In this document: one piece after another, positions 1 to 7,847 of the stretch
How positions within the stretch are numbered: the first letter of the stretch is position 1
How the letters are laid out: the number at the start of each line of letters is the position of its first letter
Assembly: GCF_900102175.1 (NCBI RefSeq)
Contig: NZ_FNKN01000001.1
Span: 1,302,001-1,366,000 of the forward strand
Length of the DNA: 64,000 bases
From: Microbacterium sp. cf332
GTDB taxonomy: Bacteria; Actinomycetota; Actinomycetes; Actinomycetales; Microbacteriaceae
Direction of reading: 5' to 3'
The notes under the pieces: model-generated
What the model saw: only the letters and a program-made list of their open reading frames with translations
Told to the model about the DNA's origin: nothing
Databases searched by the model: none
Program-made: the position numbers and the translations under genes

Positions 1-533
1 CGGCACCCTCGGGAGACCGCACGGCCTTCCTCGACGCGGTCCGCATCGAGGCCCCCGTGGCGCCGGAGCCCGCACAGCTGGCGAACACGGGTTTCGAGGC
101 ACCGGCCACGACCGGCGTGAAGTCGGCGCCGTTCACCGAGGGCTGGTCGTTCACGGGCCGGTCGGGCATCCAGCGCAACGGCAGCGCGTTCGGCGCCCCT
201 ACCGCACCCGAGGGCCTGCAGACGGCGCTGCTCCAATCGCGCAACGGCGAGCACGGTGCGTTCTCGCAGACCATCGACCTGGCCGCGGGCGACTACACCC
301 TCAGTTACCAGGCATCGCGCCGGCCCGGCTACAGCGCCGTGCAGACGGTGCAGGTGCTCGTCGACGGGGTCGTCGTCGACAGCTTCGCTCCCCCGGGCAA
401 CGCCTTCACGGCTCATACCTCCGCGGTGTTCTCGGTCGGCGCGGGCGACCGGCAGATCACGTTCCGCGGGTCGGCGGCTACCGGCGACGCGACCGCCTTC
501 GTCGACGCCGTGACCCTGACCCCCGTCGAGTGA
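1..533 (+). CDS. C-terminal part of a secreted beta-sandwich repeat protein (5' end outside window)
   Basis: The open frame enters from the left edge (first full codon at base 3) and stops with TGA at 531-533, leaving about 176 visible residues. The visible part ends one module (GDRTAFLDAVRIE) and then contains a full module of about 140 residues ending in the near-identical GDATAFVDAVTLTPVE, so at least two tandem copies exist. The module starts with an N-x-GFE motif and alternates hydrophobic strands and Asp/Gly turns, as in galactose-binding-like carbohydrate-binding modules attached to extracellular enzymes. A GTG at 57 is an internal valine, not the start. The catalytic part, if any, lies upstream, so the enzyme class cannot be called. 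Role as a carbohydrate-binding tail is inference. Confidence 0.7.
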   Translation, partial: APSGDRTAFLDAVRIEAPVAPEPAQLANTGFEAPATTGVKSAPFTEGWSFTGRSGIQRNGSAFGAPTAPEGLQTALLQSRNGEHGAFSQTIDLAAGDYTLSYQASRRPGYSAVQTVQVLVDGVVVDSFAPPGNAFTAHTSAVFSVGAGDRQITFRGSAATGDATAFVDAVTLTPVE

Positions 534-546
534 CCCCGGCCCGGGA

Positions 547-1356
547 TCAGCCCCGGTCGTCGATCATGCGGCCGTAGCCCTCGACATAGGTCGGGAACTC
601 GAGCTCGCCGACGAGCGCCGCGAGACGCGAACCGTCGAGCACCTTGCCGCGATCGGCGCCGGGGCGCGGCTCCGCCCGCGGCGGGGCGGCGACCGCGAGG
701 CGCTCGGCGAGGAACTCGACCACCTCGCCGAGCGTCGACGGGCGACGGTCCACGCCGTGCAGCAGGGCCGGGGGCTCGGCGACCGCGAGCAGACGGATGA
801 TCGCCCGGACGAGGTCCGCCTCGTGGATGCGGTTCGTGCGACGGTCGTAGTCGACGGGGTCGCCGGCGAGCACCTGACGGATGAGGCGCTCGCGCCCCGG
901 CCCATAGATGCCGGCGGGCCGCAGGATGACGGCACCGAACAGCTCCGACGCGGCCCGCTCACCGTCGACGAGCTCGTCGCCCCGCGGACCGGCGGGGCGC
1001 GGCTCGTCGTCCTCGTCGAGTGGACGGTCGACGTCCCACCCCTCGAACACCCGCGTCGACGAGACGAACACCGTGCGCGCAGGGGTCTTCGGCAGAGCCT
1101 GCGCGATGCGCTCGAGGGCCGTCCGGTAGAAGCCCCGGTGATCTCCGGGCGGCAGCGTGACGACCATCGCGTCCACCGCCGGCAGGGCGGTATCGAGCGG
1201 TGCCGACAGGTCGGCGACGATCGGGATGAAGTCGGGGCGGATGCCGTCGGCGCTCCGCCGGATCGCCACGACCTCCTCCCCCGCGTCGACCAGGCTCGCG
1301 CCGAGCCGCGTGCCGACCTTGCCGGAACCGACCAGGAGCGTCCGTCGAGCAGTCAT
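547..1356 (-). CDS. NAD(P)-binding epimerase/dehydratase-like Rossmann protein
   Basis: A 269-residue protein beginning with a Rossmann beta strand and the dinucleotide-binding glycine motif GSGKVGTRLG (residues 10-19). It keeps the extended-SDR landmarks SSTRVFEG near residue 98 and RPAGIYGPGR near 145-155, which are typical of nucleotide-sugar epimerase relatives such as the YeeZ group. The canonical YxxxK pair is not clear, so catalysis on a sugar nucleotide is uncertain. The start ATG is preceded by a strong GGAGG/GAGGAG ribosome-binding site. It lies downstream of the deaminase-like gene on the same strand, about 44 bases apart. Fold is confident, substrate unknown. Confidence 0.75.
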   Translation of the reverse strand: MTARRTLLVGSGKVGTRLGASLVDAGEEVVAIRRSADGIRPDFIPIVADLSAPLDTALPAVDAMVVTLPPGDHRGFYRTALERIAQALPKTPARTVFVSSTRVFEGWDVDRPLDEDDEPRPAGPRGDELVDGERAASELFGAVILRPAGIYGPGRERLIRQVLAGDPVDYDRRTNRIHEADLVRAIIRLLAVAEPPALLHGVDRRPSTLGEVVEFLAERLAVAAPPRAEPRPGADRGKVLDGSRLAALVGELEFPTYVEGYGRMIDDRG

Positions 1357-1400
1357 CTCCTCATCCTCCCAGCGCCCGGACCGTCCGGGGTCGGTCGGCG

Positions 1401-2477
1401 TCAGGAGTTCCGGCCCCGCGCCGACACCGGCCAGCGCTCCTCCGCGCCGTCGGGCGAGACGGCCACGACCTCGTCGACGAGGTTGAGGACGAGGCAGACG
1501 TGGTTCGGGACGAGCGCCACCACGTCACCGAGATCGGGGAGCGCACGCCCGGCCGGCCAGGCGACGGTCGCGTGGTGCTCGGAGAGCGCGACGACGACCG
1601 CGCCCGGGAGGCCGTCGACCGCTCCGAATCCCTCGAGCCACGCGGGCCGATCGCTGCCGAGGATCTTGCTGCCCGCGTCGAGCACCACGCGGGCGCCGCC
1701 GTCCTCAGCCGCATGCCGGCTCACGACCGTCGCCGCGACGGTGAGTGCGATGTCCGCGGGCTCGCAGCGCCCGAGCGCGAGCTGCTGGGCATCGCCGAAG
1801 ACGTAGACGCCGGGTCGCACCTCCGTGGCCCCGCCGTCGGCGGTGAGCAGCGCGCTCGGCGTCGACCCGCCGCTGCGTCGTCCGACCTCGAACCCCGCGG
1901 CCTCGAGAGCGTCGGACGCGGTGAGCAGCGCCGTCCGCTCCTGCTCGGCGGCCGTCGCCGCCGCACCCGGCGCGTAGCTGTGGCCGGGAAAGGTGAAGAC
2001 GCCGGCCACCCGCAGCCCGCCGTCTCGCGCGGCTTCGGCGACGGCGACCGCAGCCTCGGGCCGTACCCCGCTGCGATGGTGCCCGCTGTCGATCTCGACG
2101 AGCACCTCGACATCGGCCGCGGCCGCGCGCAGCAGCGCGGCCGCGTGCGCCGCTGATTCCGGGGAGTCGACGCCGAAGGCGACGTGCGCCGATGCGCCGA
2201 GGACCGCCAGGCGCTCCGCCCGGCTCGGCGTCAGCCACAGCGGGTAGGCGATGAACACGTCGTCGGCACCGTGCGCGACGAACACCTCGGCCTCGCCGAT
2301 CGTCGCCACCGTCAGCCCGACGGCTCCCGCGGCGAGCTGCATCTGCGCGATGCGCGGGATCTTGTGCGTCTTCACATGGGGTCGCAGCGCGAGGCCCCGC
2401 GCGCGCACGGCATCCGCCATCCGGTCGATGTTGCGGCGCAGCACGGCCGCATCGATCCGCACGTAGGGGGTGTCCAT
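1401..2477 (-). CDS. D-threonine aldolase / D-serine dehydratase-like PLP enzyme (amino acid deaminase family)
   Basis: A 358-residue fold-type III PLP enzyme (alanine racemase-like barrel plus C-terminal beta domain). The N-terminal motif RPHVKTHK (residues 32-39) carries the PLP lysine K36. Near the C-terminus NHVCLVLN supplies His326 and Cys328, the metal ligands typical of D-serine dehydratase (DSD1) and D-threonine aldolase relatives. The family removes or cleaves D-amino acids in the cytoplasm, and the exact substrate cannot be read from sequence. There is no Shine-Dalgarno, but TAGCCT sits exactly six bases before the ATG, suggesting a leaderless mRNA. It is followed on the same strand by the epimerase-like gene. 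Confidence 0.8.
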   Translation of the reverse strand: MDTPYVRIDAAVLRRNIDRMADAVRARGLALRPHVKTHKIPRIAQMQLAAGAVGLTVATIGEAEVFVAHGADDVFIAYPLWLTPSRAERLAVLGASAHVAFGVDSPESAAHAAALLRAAAADVEVLVEIDSGHHRSGVRPEAAVAVAEAARDGGLRVAGVFTFPGHSYAPGAAATAAEQERTALLTASDALEAAGFEVGRRSGGSTPSALLTADGGATEVRPGVYVFGDAQQLALGRCEPADIALTVAATVVSRHAAEDGGARVVLDAGSKILGSDRPAWLEGFGAVDGLPGAVVVALSEHHATVAWPAGRALPDLGDVVALVPNHVCLVLNLVDEVVAVSPDGAEERWPVSARGRNS

Positions 2478-2483
2478 GCCGTC

Positions 2484-2489
2484 AGGCTA
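2484..2489 (-). promoter_or_regulatory. Leaderless-type -10 element (TAGCCT) for the D-amino-acid enzyme
   Basis: On the minus strand TAGCCT is followed by six bases and then the ATG at 2477, which places the predicted transcription start on the A of the start codon. No Shine-Dalgarno is present. No good -35 hexamer is visible. Confidence 0.5.
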
Positions 2490-2506
2490 ACCCCCAGGAA
2501 CGACGA

Positions 2507-2528
2507 AAGCCCCGGCGGACCGGGGCTT
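2507..2528 (-). terminator. Hairpin terminator downstream of tRNA-Ser(GCT)
   Basis: AAGCCCCGG pairs perfectly with CCGGGGCTT around a 4-base loop, and on the minus strand the stem is followed by TTCGTCG. It lies 10 bases past the tRNA 3' end and ahead of the start of the D-amino-acid enzyme gene. Confidence 0.65.
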
Positions 2529-2537
2529 CTGTCAGTG

Positions 2538-2626
2538 CGGAGACGGAGGGATTTGAACCCTCGGTCCCCTTACGGGGACTCCACCTTAGCAGGGTGGTGC
2601 ACTAGGCCTGACTATGCGACGTCTCC
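2538..2626 (-). tRNA. tRNA-Ser (anticodon GCT)
   Basis: The minus strand gives a 7-bp acceptor stem GGAGACG/CGTCTCC with discriminator G. It has an anticodon stem-loop CCACC-CTGCTAA-GGTGG (anticodon GCT, reading AGC/AGU serine codons), a long variable arm GTCCCC-GTAA-GGGGAC, and the T-loop GGTTCAAATCC. The long variable arm is diagnostic of class II tRNAs such as tRNA-Ser. CCA is not encoded. A hairpin terminator follows. Confidence 0.93.
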
Positions 2627-2721
2627 ACGGCATCCGACGCGAGACGGCGCGGATGCACCCGGCAATCATAGCCCGGTCTGAGGCAGGCTCCGAATCGAGG
2701 GCCGCCCCCGGTTCGGGTCTC

Positions 2722-4101
2722 CTACTGCTCGGCGACCGTGCACGTGACCTGTGCGGCGCTCGAGCCCGAGATGTCGCTCGGCAGCTCGACGTACTCGGTC
2801 GGCGTCTCCGGCTGGCCGGTCGCGTTCGGATCGGCCACCTCGCCCTCGCCCTCCGGCGGGGTCGTCGCCGCCGGGTCGGGGGTCGCACCGGGCTGCCCGG
2901 CCTCGCCGACCACCTCGACGCCGTAGCCCTGGCTCGGATCGCCGGTCAGCTGGATCGCGCGGTTCTCGGCGAGCGCGTCGAAGAGAACGTCGGCCGACGT
3001 GGTGTTCGGCAGCACGCGCAGACCATCCGAGGCGTAGGTCGTGGGGTACTGCAGGAAGTTGATGTCGGAGAAGGGCACGTCCTTCACGGCCATGGCGATC
3101 TGCACCATGCGCGTCGGGCTGGCGAGGGTCTCGCTGAGCTGCAGCTGCTTGCTGTTGACCTGCTGCAGCGCCGTGGTGGCGATGCTGAACAGGGCCTGCG
3201 GGTTGGCGAGCACGGCGTCGGACTGCAGCTTGCGCACCATCGAGCTCATGAACTGCTGCTGGTTCGAGATGCGGGCGAGGTCGGAGCCGTCGCCGATGCC
3301 GTGTCGCATGCGCAGGAACTGCAGGGCCTCGGCACCCACGAGGGTGTGCGTGCCGGCGCTGAGGTCGAGTCCGGTGTGCCGGTCGCTCACGTCCTGCGAA
3401 AGACACACGTCGACGCCGCCGATCGCGTCGGACATGTTGATGACGCCGGTCCACCGGATGGACGCCGCGAACTGGATGTCGATACCGGTCAGTTCCTCGA
3501 CCGTCAGCACGGTGCACGGCAGGCCGCCGTAGCCGAACGAGGCGTTGATCATCTGCGCGCTCATCGCGGGGTGCCGCCCGCCCTGGCCGTCCGGGCACGA
3601 GGGGATCGGCACGATCATGTCGCGGGGGAACGAGACCACGGTGACCCGTCGGGGCTCGTCGCTGATGTGGACGAGCATCGTGACGTCGTTGCGTTCGCCG
3701 CCGTCGTCGTCGATGCCGCACCGGGGGAAGAGCGCCAGGTCCTGCCCCTCGCACGAGTCGGTGCCCGCGATCAGCATGTTCACGCCGCCCTCGATCTCAC
3801 CGATCGTCGGCGGCAGCTGCTCGAGGTCGTCGCCGTCGAGCGCGACGCTGTTGTCGGCGACCGATCGTGCGGCATCCCAGACGGCGAAGCCGCCGACGGC
3901 GAGGCCGCTCACGACGACGACGGCCACCATCACCCCGAGGACGGCGAGGATCTGCGTGAACGGGTTGGGCGAGCTCAGCTGCCCGTGCCGTGCGACGGGA
4001 CGACGGCGACGACGCGACGCCTTCGCATCGGAACGTGCGCTCACGGGTGTCCTCTCGACGGGCAGACGAGGAGTGCGTTCGGGTGTCACGACGTCGACCA
4101 T
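2722..4101 (-). CDS. LCP (LytR-CpsA-Psr) family cell-wall glycopolymer ligase
   Basis: A 459-residue membrane-anchored protein. A basic cytoplasmic N-terminus (RRRRRP) is followed by one transmembrane segment at about 51-74, then an extracellular LCP domain (about 105-330). That domain has the family signatures NMLIAGTD, ERNDVTMLVHI (R137/D139 region) and SFPRD (157-161), whose Arg/Asp residues bind the pyrophosphate of polyprenyl-linked polymers. The family transfers secondary polymers such as teichoic-acid-like glycans or arabinogalactan equivalents onto peptidoglycan. The C-terminal 80 residues are Pro/Glu/Gly-rich and probably disordered. It stands alone and is divergent from the LuxR-type gene. 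Confidence 0.88.
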   Translation of the reverse strand: MVDVVTPERTPRLPVERTPVSARSDAKASRRRRRPVARHGQLSSPNPFTQILAVLGVMVAVVVVSGLAVGGFAVWDAARSVADNSVALDGDDLEQLPPTIGEIEGGVNMLIAGTDSCEGQDLALFPRCGIDDDGGERNDVTMLVHISDEPRRVTVVSFPRDMIVPIPSCPDGQGGRHPAMSAQMINASFGYGGLPCTVLTVEELTGIDIQFAASIRWTGVINMSDAIGGVDVCLSQDVSDRHTGLDLSAGTHTLVGAEALQFLRMRHGIGDGSDLARISNQQQFMSSMVRKLQSDAVLANPQALFSIATTALQQVNSKQLQLSETLASPTRMVQIAMAVKDVPFSDINFLQYPTTYASDGLRVLPNTTSADVLFDALAENRAIQLTGDPSQGYGVEVVGEAGQPGATPDPAATTPPEGEGEVADPNATGQPETPTEYVELPSDISGSSAAQVTCTVAEQ

Positions 4102-4409
4102 CGCAAGAGCGCACTCCCGGTGACCGACTCATCATAGGGACGGATGCCTGGAAAGTCCGTGAGCGCTCCCGTGCATACCAGGTGGTGACGCCCCCCAGTC
4201 GGTCGCCACCACCCGACATGCCCTGCCGCGCTTCCACCGACGCTAATGAACCCGCGCGGTGGCGACCGACCGATCGCAGCGAAACTGGTAGCCGATCCCA
4301 GGGTCAGGGCCGCGCGACTGGTAATCCGATGCGGCGGAGCGCCGTATGCCACCATGGACCAACCGCGAGCGGCGTCCCGCCGGCCGGACGCCCCGCCGAG
4401 GAGGTGCGC
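4102..4409. other. 308-bp divergent intergenic region with possible operator repeats
   Basis: No gene is supported between the LCP and LuxR-type starts. It holds a near-perfect inverted repeat (GGTGGTGACG at 4181-4190 against CGCCACCACC at 4204-4213, one mismatch). It also has two direct copies of ACTGGTA (4284-4290 and 4317-4323), each followed closely by CCGAT, with a 33-base period (about three helical turns). These could be binding sites for the adjacent regulator, but no clear promoter hexamers support that. Confidence 0.4.
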
Positions 4410-6071
4410 ATGCGCGACGGCATCGATGATCTCTTCGCCTTCGCCGCCGAGTGGGGCGATCCGCGTCTCATCGCGCGGCTGCTGGCCGCGGACCTCGAGA
4501 TGTCGACCGCGCCGGAGCTCCCGTCGTACGCCGCGGAGCTCGCGTCCCTCCCGCCCGGGGCGATGCGCGACGCGGCGCTGGCGTTCGTCTCGCTCCACAC
4601 CGACGCAGACAACGAACGGATCGTCGCCTCGGCGCGCGCCGCCGTGTCGGCGCTCGAGCGGGAGGACGACCTGCTCGCGTCGGCGCTGGCGTCGGTCGCC
4701 GCACTCTTCCTCATGGATCGCGCCCGATGGGTCGACGCGGCGTGGTTCGTCGACGCCGCCGAACGGGCGACGGCCCACGCCCGCGCCCGCGAGGGCGACA
4801 CCGACGCGGTCGCCGCATCGTGGTTCCGGATGATGGCGCCGGCCGTGCTCATCGAATGGAACACGTACGACGGGACGACGCGCCTCGACGCGCTCTCGGC
4901 CGCCCTCACCGTGCCGCGCGCCCGCAACCTGCTGCGCTCGCACCACGGCCCCGCGCTCGTCGCGATGGGTCAGGTGCTCGCCGCGCGCGGCGAGTTCGGG
5001 GCCGGTGCCGTCAGCATCGCTCGCGGCATCCCGCTCTTCCCGCCGCGCTCCCACCTGCGGGCGTCCGCGCAGGCCCGCCTGGCATACGTGAAGTACCGGC
5101 AGGGCGACTGGATCGGCGCGCGACGGGCGACGCGTCTCGTCCGCGAGGGACTGCAGCCCACGACCGTCTGGAGCAGTGCGCTGCTCGCGGCGATCGAGAC
5201 GCTCGAGCCGGCCACGGGCGGGGATCTCGCGACCGCCGTCACGCGCATCGAGGAGGCGACCCGGGCCCTCGCGACGCAGCCGAGCGTGCAGGCGGAGATG
5301 GTGCTGCTGCACGCGAGACTCGCCGTCGCGATCGGCGCGAACGACTGGCTCGCGATGAACCGACTGCTCGACGACGCCGACGAGCCGGGGTGGCGGCGGG
5401 TGTTCACCGAGCACGAGTGGCGGGCGCTGCGAGGCATGGCGCTGCGCAACCTCGGCCGCACGGCCCGCTATCGCGAGCTCGTCGAGAGCTGGGCGGACGA
5501 GCCGGGCGCCGACGAGAGCTCGTACTACTGGGCCCACGTGGCGCTGCTGGCGCACTCCGGCGGCGACATCGACGCCGCCCTGCGTGCCGCCTATCGCTCC
5601 CGCGAGCTCGTCAGCGACGGCGACGATCCGCTCGGTCGCACGTGGGTGCGCATCGTCATCGGCACCATCGTCTCGCTCCTCGGCGACGCGACCGACGGGA
5701 TGGGGTCGTACGAGGCGGCGCGGGCCGAGCTCGCGGCGATCGGCGCCAACGGGTTCGTGCGGTTGTGCACCCGCATCATCGAGGACGTCGCGACGCAGCT
5801 GACCCGGTCGAGCGGCGATGCCCTCGCCGCGCTGACGGCACAGCAGCGCCGCGTGGCCGAGCTCGTCGCCGAAGGCTTCACGAGCGCCGAGATCGCCGAG
5901 ATCCTCTACCTGTCGAAGAAGACCATCGACTTCCACGTCGCGAACATCCTGTCCCGGCTCGGGCTGCCGAGCAGGCGCGAGCTGGTGCGCTGGATGGGCC
6001 GCGTCCAGGAGACTCAGGCGGAAGCCAGCAGGCCCCGCTCGGCCACGAGCTCGGTCGACAGCACCTTGTAG
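4410..6071 (+). CDS. LuxR-family transcriptional regulator with large helical N-terminal domain
   Basis: A 553-residue protein. The last 79 residues begin LTAQQRRVAELVAEG and contain a complete GerE/LuxR helix-turn-helix (about 475-531, with SAEIAEILYLSKKTIDFHVANILSRLG), so DNA binding is secure. The first 470 residues are alpha-helical, Ala/Arg-rich and TPR-like, resembling the C-terminal repeats of MalT/LAL-type regulators, but there is no P-loop NTPase and no receiver domain. ATG 4410 was chosen because GAGGAGG ends five bases before it. The frame is open further upstream, without conserved features. The 3' end overlaps convergent recQ by 58 bases. Signal and targets are unknown. Confidence 0.8.
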   Translation: MRDGIDDLFAFAAEWGDPRLIARLLAADLEMSTAPELPSYAAELASLPPGAMRDAALAFVSLHTDADNERIVASARAAVSALEREDDLLASALASVAALFLMDRARWVDAAWFVDAAERATAHARAREGDTDAVAASWFRMMAPAVLIEWNTYDGTTRLDALSAALTVPRARNLLRSHHGPALVAMGQVLAARGEFGAGAVSIARGIPLFPPRSHLRASAQARLAYVKYRQGDWIGARRATRLVREGLQPTTVWSSALLAAIETLEPATGGDLATAVTRIEEATRALATQPSVQAEMVLLHARLAVAIGANDWLAMNRLLDDADEPGWRRVFTEHEWRALRGMALRNLGRTARYRELVESWADEPGADESSYYWAHVALLAHSGGDIDAALRAAYRSRELVSDGDDPLGRTWVRIVIGTIVSLLGDATDGMGSYEAARAELAAIGANGFVRLCTRIIEDVATQLTRSSGDALAALTAQQRRVAELVAEGFTSAEIAEILYLSKKTIDFHVANILSRLGLPSRRELVRWMGRVQETQAEASRPRSATSSVDSTL

Positions 6072-7645
6072 CCCTGGGACTCGAAGAAGACGGTCACGCG
6101 GTCGTCCTCGACGGCCATCACCGTGCCCTCGCCCCATTCGTGGTGGCAGACGACCTCGTCGACGTGGAACGGAGCGTCGGCCCGTGGCTCGTCGTCCTCG
6201 GCCCGCGCCGCCCGGTCGGTCGCGGACGCCGCGCACGTGTCGCAGTTCTCGCACGGCTCGACGTAGTCCTGGCCGAAGTAGCCCAGCAGCGTCGCGCGGC
6301 GACAGCGCCGCGTCTCGGCGTACCCGCGGAGCATCTCGATGCGCGACGCATCGATCCGCTCCCGCTCCTCCGAGCGCTCGAGCGCCGCGTCGACCGCGCG
6401 CTCGACGGTCATCCCGCGCCGCAGGGCGACGCCGTCGCGGCCGGTGCGCACCGCGCCGGCGTCGACGAGCACCGTCAGCAGCGCCGTGACGCGCCGCGAC
6501 GACAGACCGCCGGCCGCCGCCAGCTCGGCGCGCGAGCGCGTCGCTCCGGCGATCGCCGACACGAGCCGCTTCAGCTCGCCCCGCTTGGGCGCGGAAGCGG
6601 CGAAGAACCGTCGCAGCGAGAGGTCCTCCGGTCGGTAGTGCAGGGTCGCGGTGGCGGGCTCGCCGTCGCGTCCGGCGCGTCCGAGTTCCTGGTAGTAGGC
6701 GTCGATCGAGTCGGGGATGTCGGCGTGCACGACGAACCGCACATCGGCCTTGTCGATGCCCATCCCGAACGCCGAGGTCGCCACGACCACGTCGACCGTG
6801 CCGTCATGGAAGGCCTCGTGCACGTCGCTCCGCTCCTTCGCCGAGAGCCCCGCGTGGTAGGCGACGGCGTTCACCCCGCGCTCGTGCAGGGCGTCGGCGT
6901 ACTCCTCCGCGCCACGGCGCGTGGCGGTGTAGAGCAGACCGGGCATCGGCAGCCCGGCGACCTCGTCGAGGACGGCATCCCGTTTGCCCGACTTCTCGCT
7001 GTGGCGACGGACGTTCATCTCGATGTTCGGACGGTCGACGTCGCCCACGAGGATGGCGGGGTCGTCCATGCCGAGGCGCTCGATGATCTCGGTGCGCACG
7101 GGGCTCGTCGCCGTCGCCGTCAGAGCGAGCACGGGTGGGCGGCCGAGGCGCTCGATGACCTCGCCGAGCATCAGGTAGTCGGGGCGGAAGTCGTGGCCCC
7201 AGGCCGCGATGCAGTGCGCCTCGTCGACGACCAGCAGCGAGACGCCCGCTTCCGCGAGGTCGGCGACCACGTCGTCCTTGGCGAGCTGCTCGGGTGCGAG
7301 CAGCACGTACGACGCCTCGCCCGACCGGATCTTGTCCCAGGCCTCGTGCCGCGCCTTGACCCCGTGGCTGGAGTTCAGGGCGACGCCCTCCGGGGCGTCC
7401 GGCGCGTCCTCGATGCGGGCGAGCTGATCCTCCTGCAGGGCGATGAGCGGCGACACGATGGCGGTCAGCCCCGGACGGAGGGCGGCCGTCACCTGGTACA
7501 CGGCCGACTTCCCGGCACCTGTCGCCCAGACCACCAGCACGTCGCGTCCCGCGACGGCCGCTTCGATGGCTTCGAGCTGCTGCGGTCGCAGCTCCTCGAT
7601 GCCGAAGGACTCTCGGGCGACACGGGCGATCTCATCGGCTTGCAC
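6014..7645 (-). CDS. recQ: ATP-dependent DNA helicase RecQ
   Basis: A 543-residue superfamily 2 3'-5' helicase acting in recombinational repair. It has the Q-motif region RPQQLEAI (20-27), Walker A ATGAGKS (41-47), DEAH box (141-144) and motif VI region QELGRAGRDG. It also has the RecQ zinc-binding module with cysteines near 448, 465, 468 and 471 (ENCDTC). A winged-helix follows motif VI, there is no HRDC domain, and the end carries a small beta-rich tail, as in the short actinobacterial RecQ form. GTG 7645 is preferred: the frame can be extended to 7765, but the extra residues run through an intergenic palindromic repeat. It is convergent with the LuxR-type gene. Confidence 0.92.
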   Translation of the reverse strand: MQADEIARVARESFGIEELRPQQLEAIEAAVAGRDVLVVWATGAGKSAVYQVTAALRPGLTAIVSPLIALQEDQLARIEDAPDAPEGVALNSSHGVKARHEAWDKIRSGEASYVLLAPEQLAKDDVVADLAEAGVSLLVVDEAHCIAAWGHDFRPDYLMLGEVIERLGRPPVLALTATATSPVRTEIIERLGMDDPAILVGDVDRPNIEMNVRRHSEKSGKRDAVLDEVAGLPMPGLLYTATRRGAEEYADALHERGVNAVAYHAGLSAKERSDVHEAFHDGTVDVVVATSAFGMGIDKADVRFVVHADIPDSIDAYYQELGRAGRDGEPATATLHYRPEDLSLRRFFAASAPKRGELKRLVSAIAGATRSRAELAAAGGLSSRRVTALLTVLVDAGAVRTGRDGVALRRGMTVERAVDAALERSEERERIDASRIEMLRGYAETRRCRRATLLGYFGQDYVEPCENCDTCAASATDRAARAEDDEPRADAPFHVDEVVCHHEWGEGTVMAVEDDRVTVFFESQGYKVLSTELVAERGLLASA

Positions 7646-7726
7646 GGCACCAGTCCATCGCGGGCGCCGCGCCCTCGCATGCCGCTTGCAATATATGGCG
7701 ACCTGTGCGCGCCTCCCCCCGACCCC

Positions 7727-7786
7727 TCGACTCGCCAACATCTGCGGATGCGGCGACCCTCGCACCCGCAGATTCTGGCGAGTCGA
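7727..7786. repeat. Interspersed palindromic element, family B copy 1
   Basis: A 60-bp element bounded by the perfect 11-bp inverted arms TCGACTCGCCA and TGGCGAGTCGA. Inside, ATCTGCGGATGCG (7740-7752) pairs with CGCACCCGCAGAT (7761-7773) with one mismatch, so the element can fold into two stacked stems. Related copies are at 18361-18422 and 54753-54814. It sits in the divergent gap between recQ and the acyltransferase gene. No transposase is nearby. Confidence 0.7.
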
Positions 7787-7847
7787 CGGTTGCTCGCGCG
7801 GATGAGACCGCTCCCACTACACTCGTTCTGCCCTTCCGGACTCGTAT

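Noticed and set aside
1375..1389. Small hairpin (CCCGG/CCGGG) after the D-amino-acid enzyme gene as terminator
   Set aside because: A 5-bp stem in GC-rich DNA is expected by chance and has no T tract.
7646..7765. N-terminal extension of recQ to an upstream start
   Set aside because: The extra 40 residues are encoded by a palindromic repeat and lack RecQ similarity. GTG 7645 leads directly into the conserved N-terminus.
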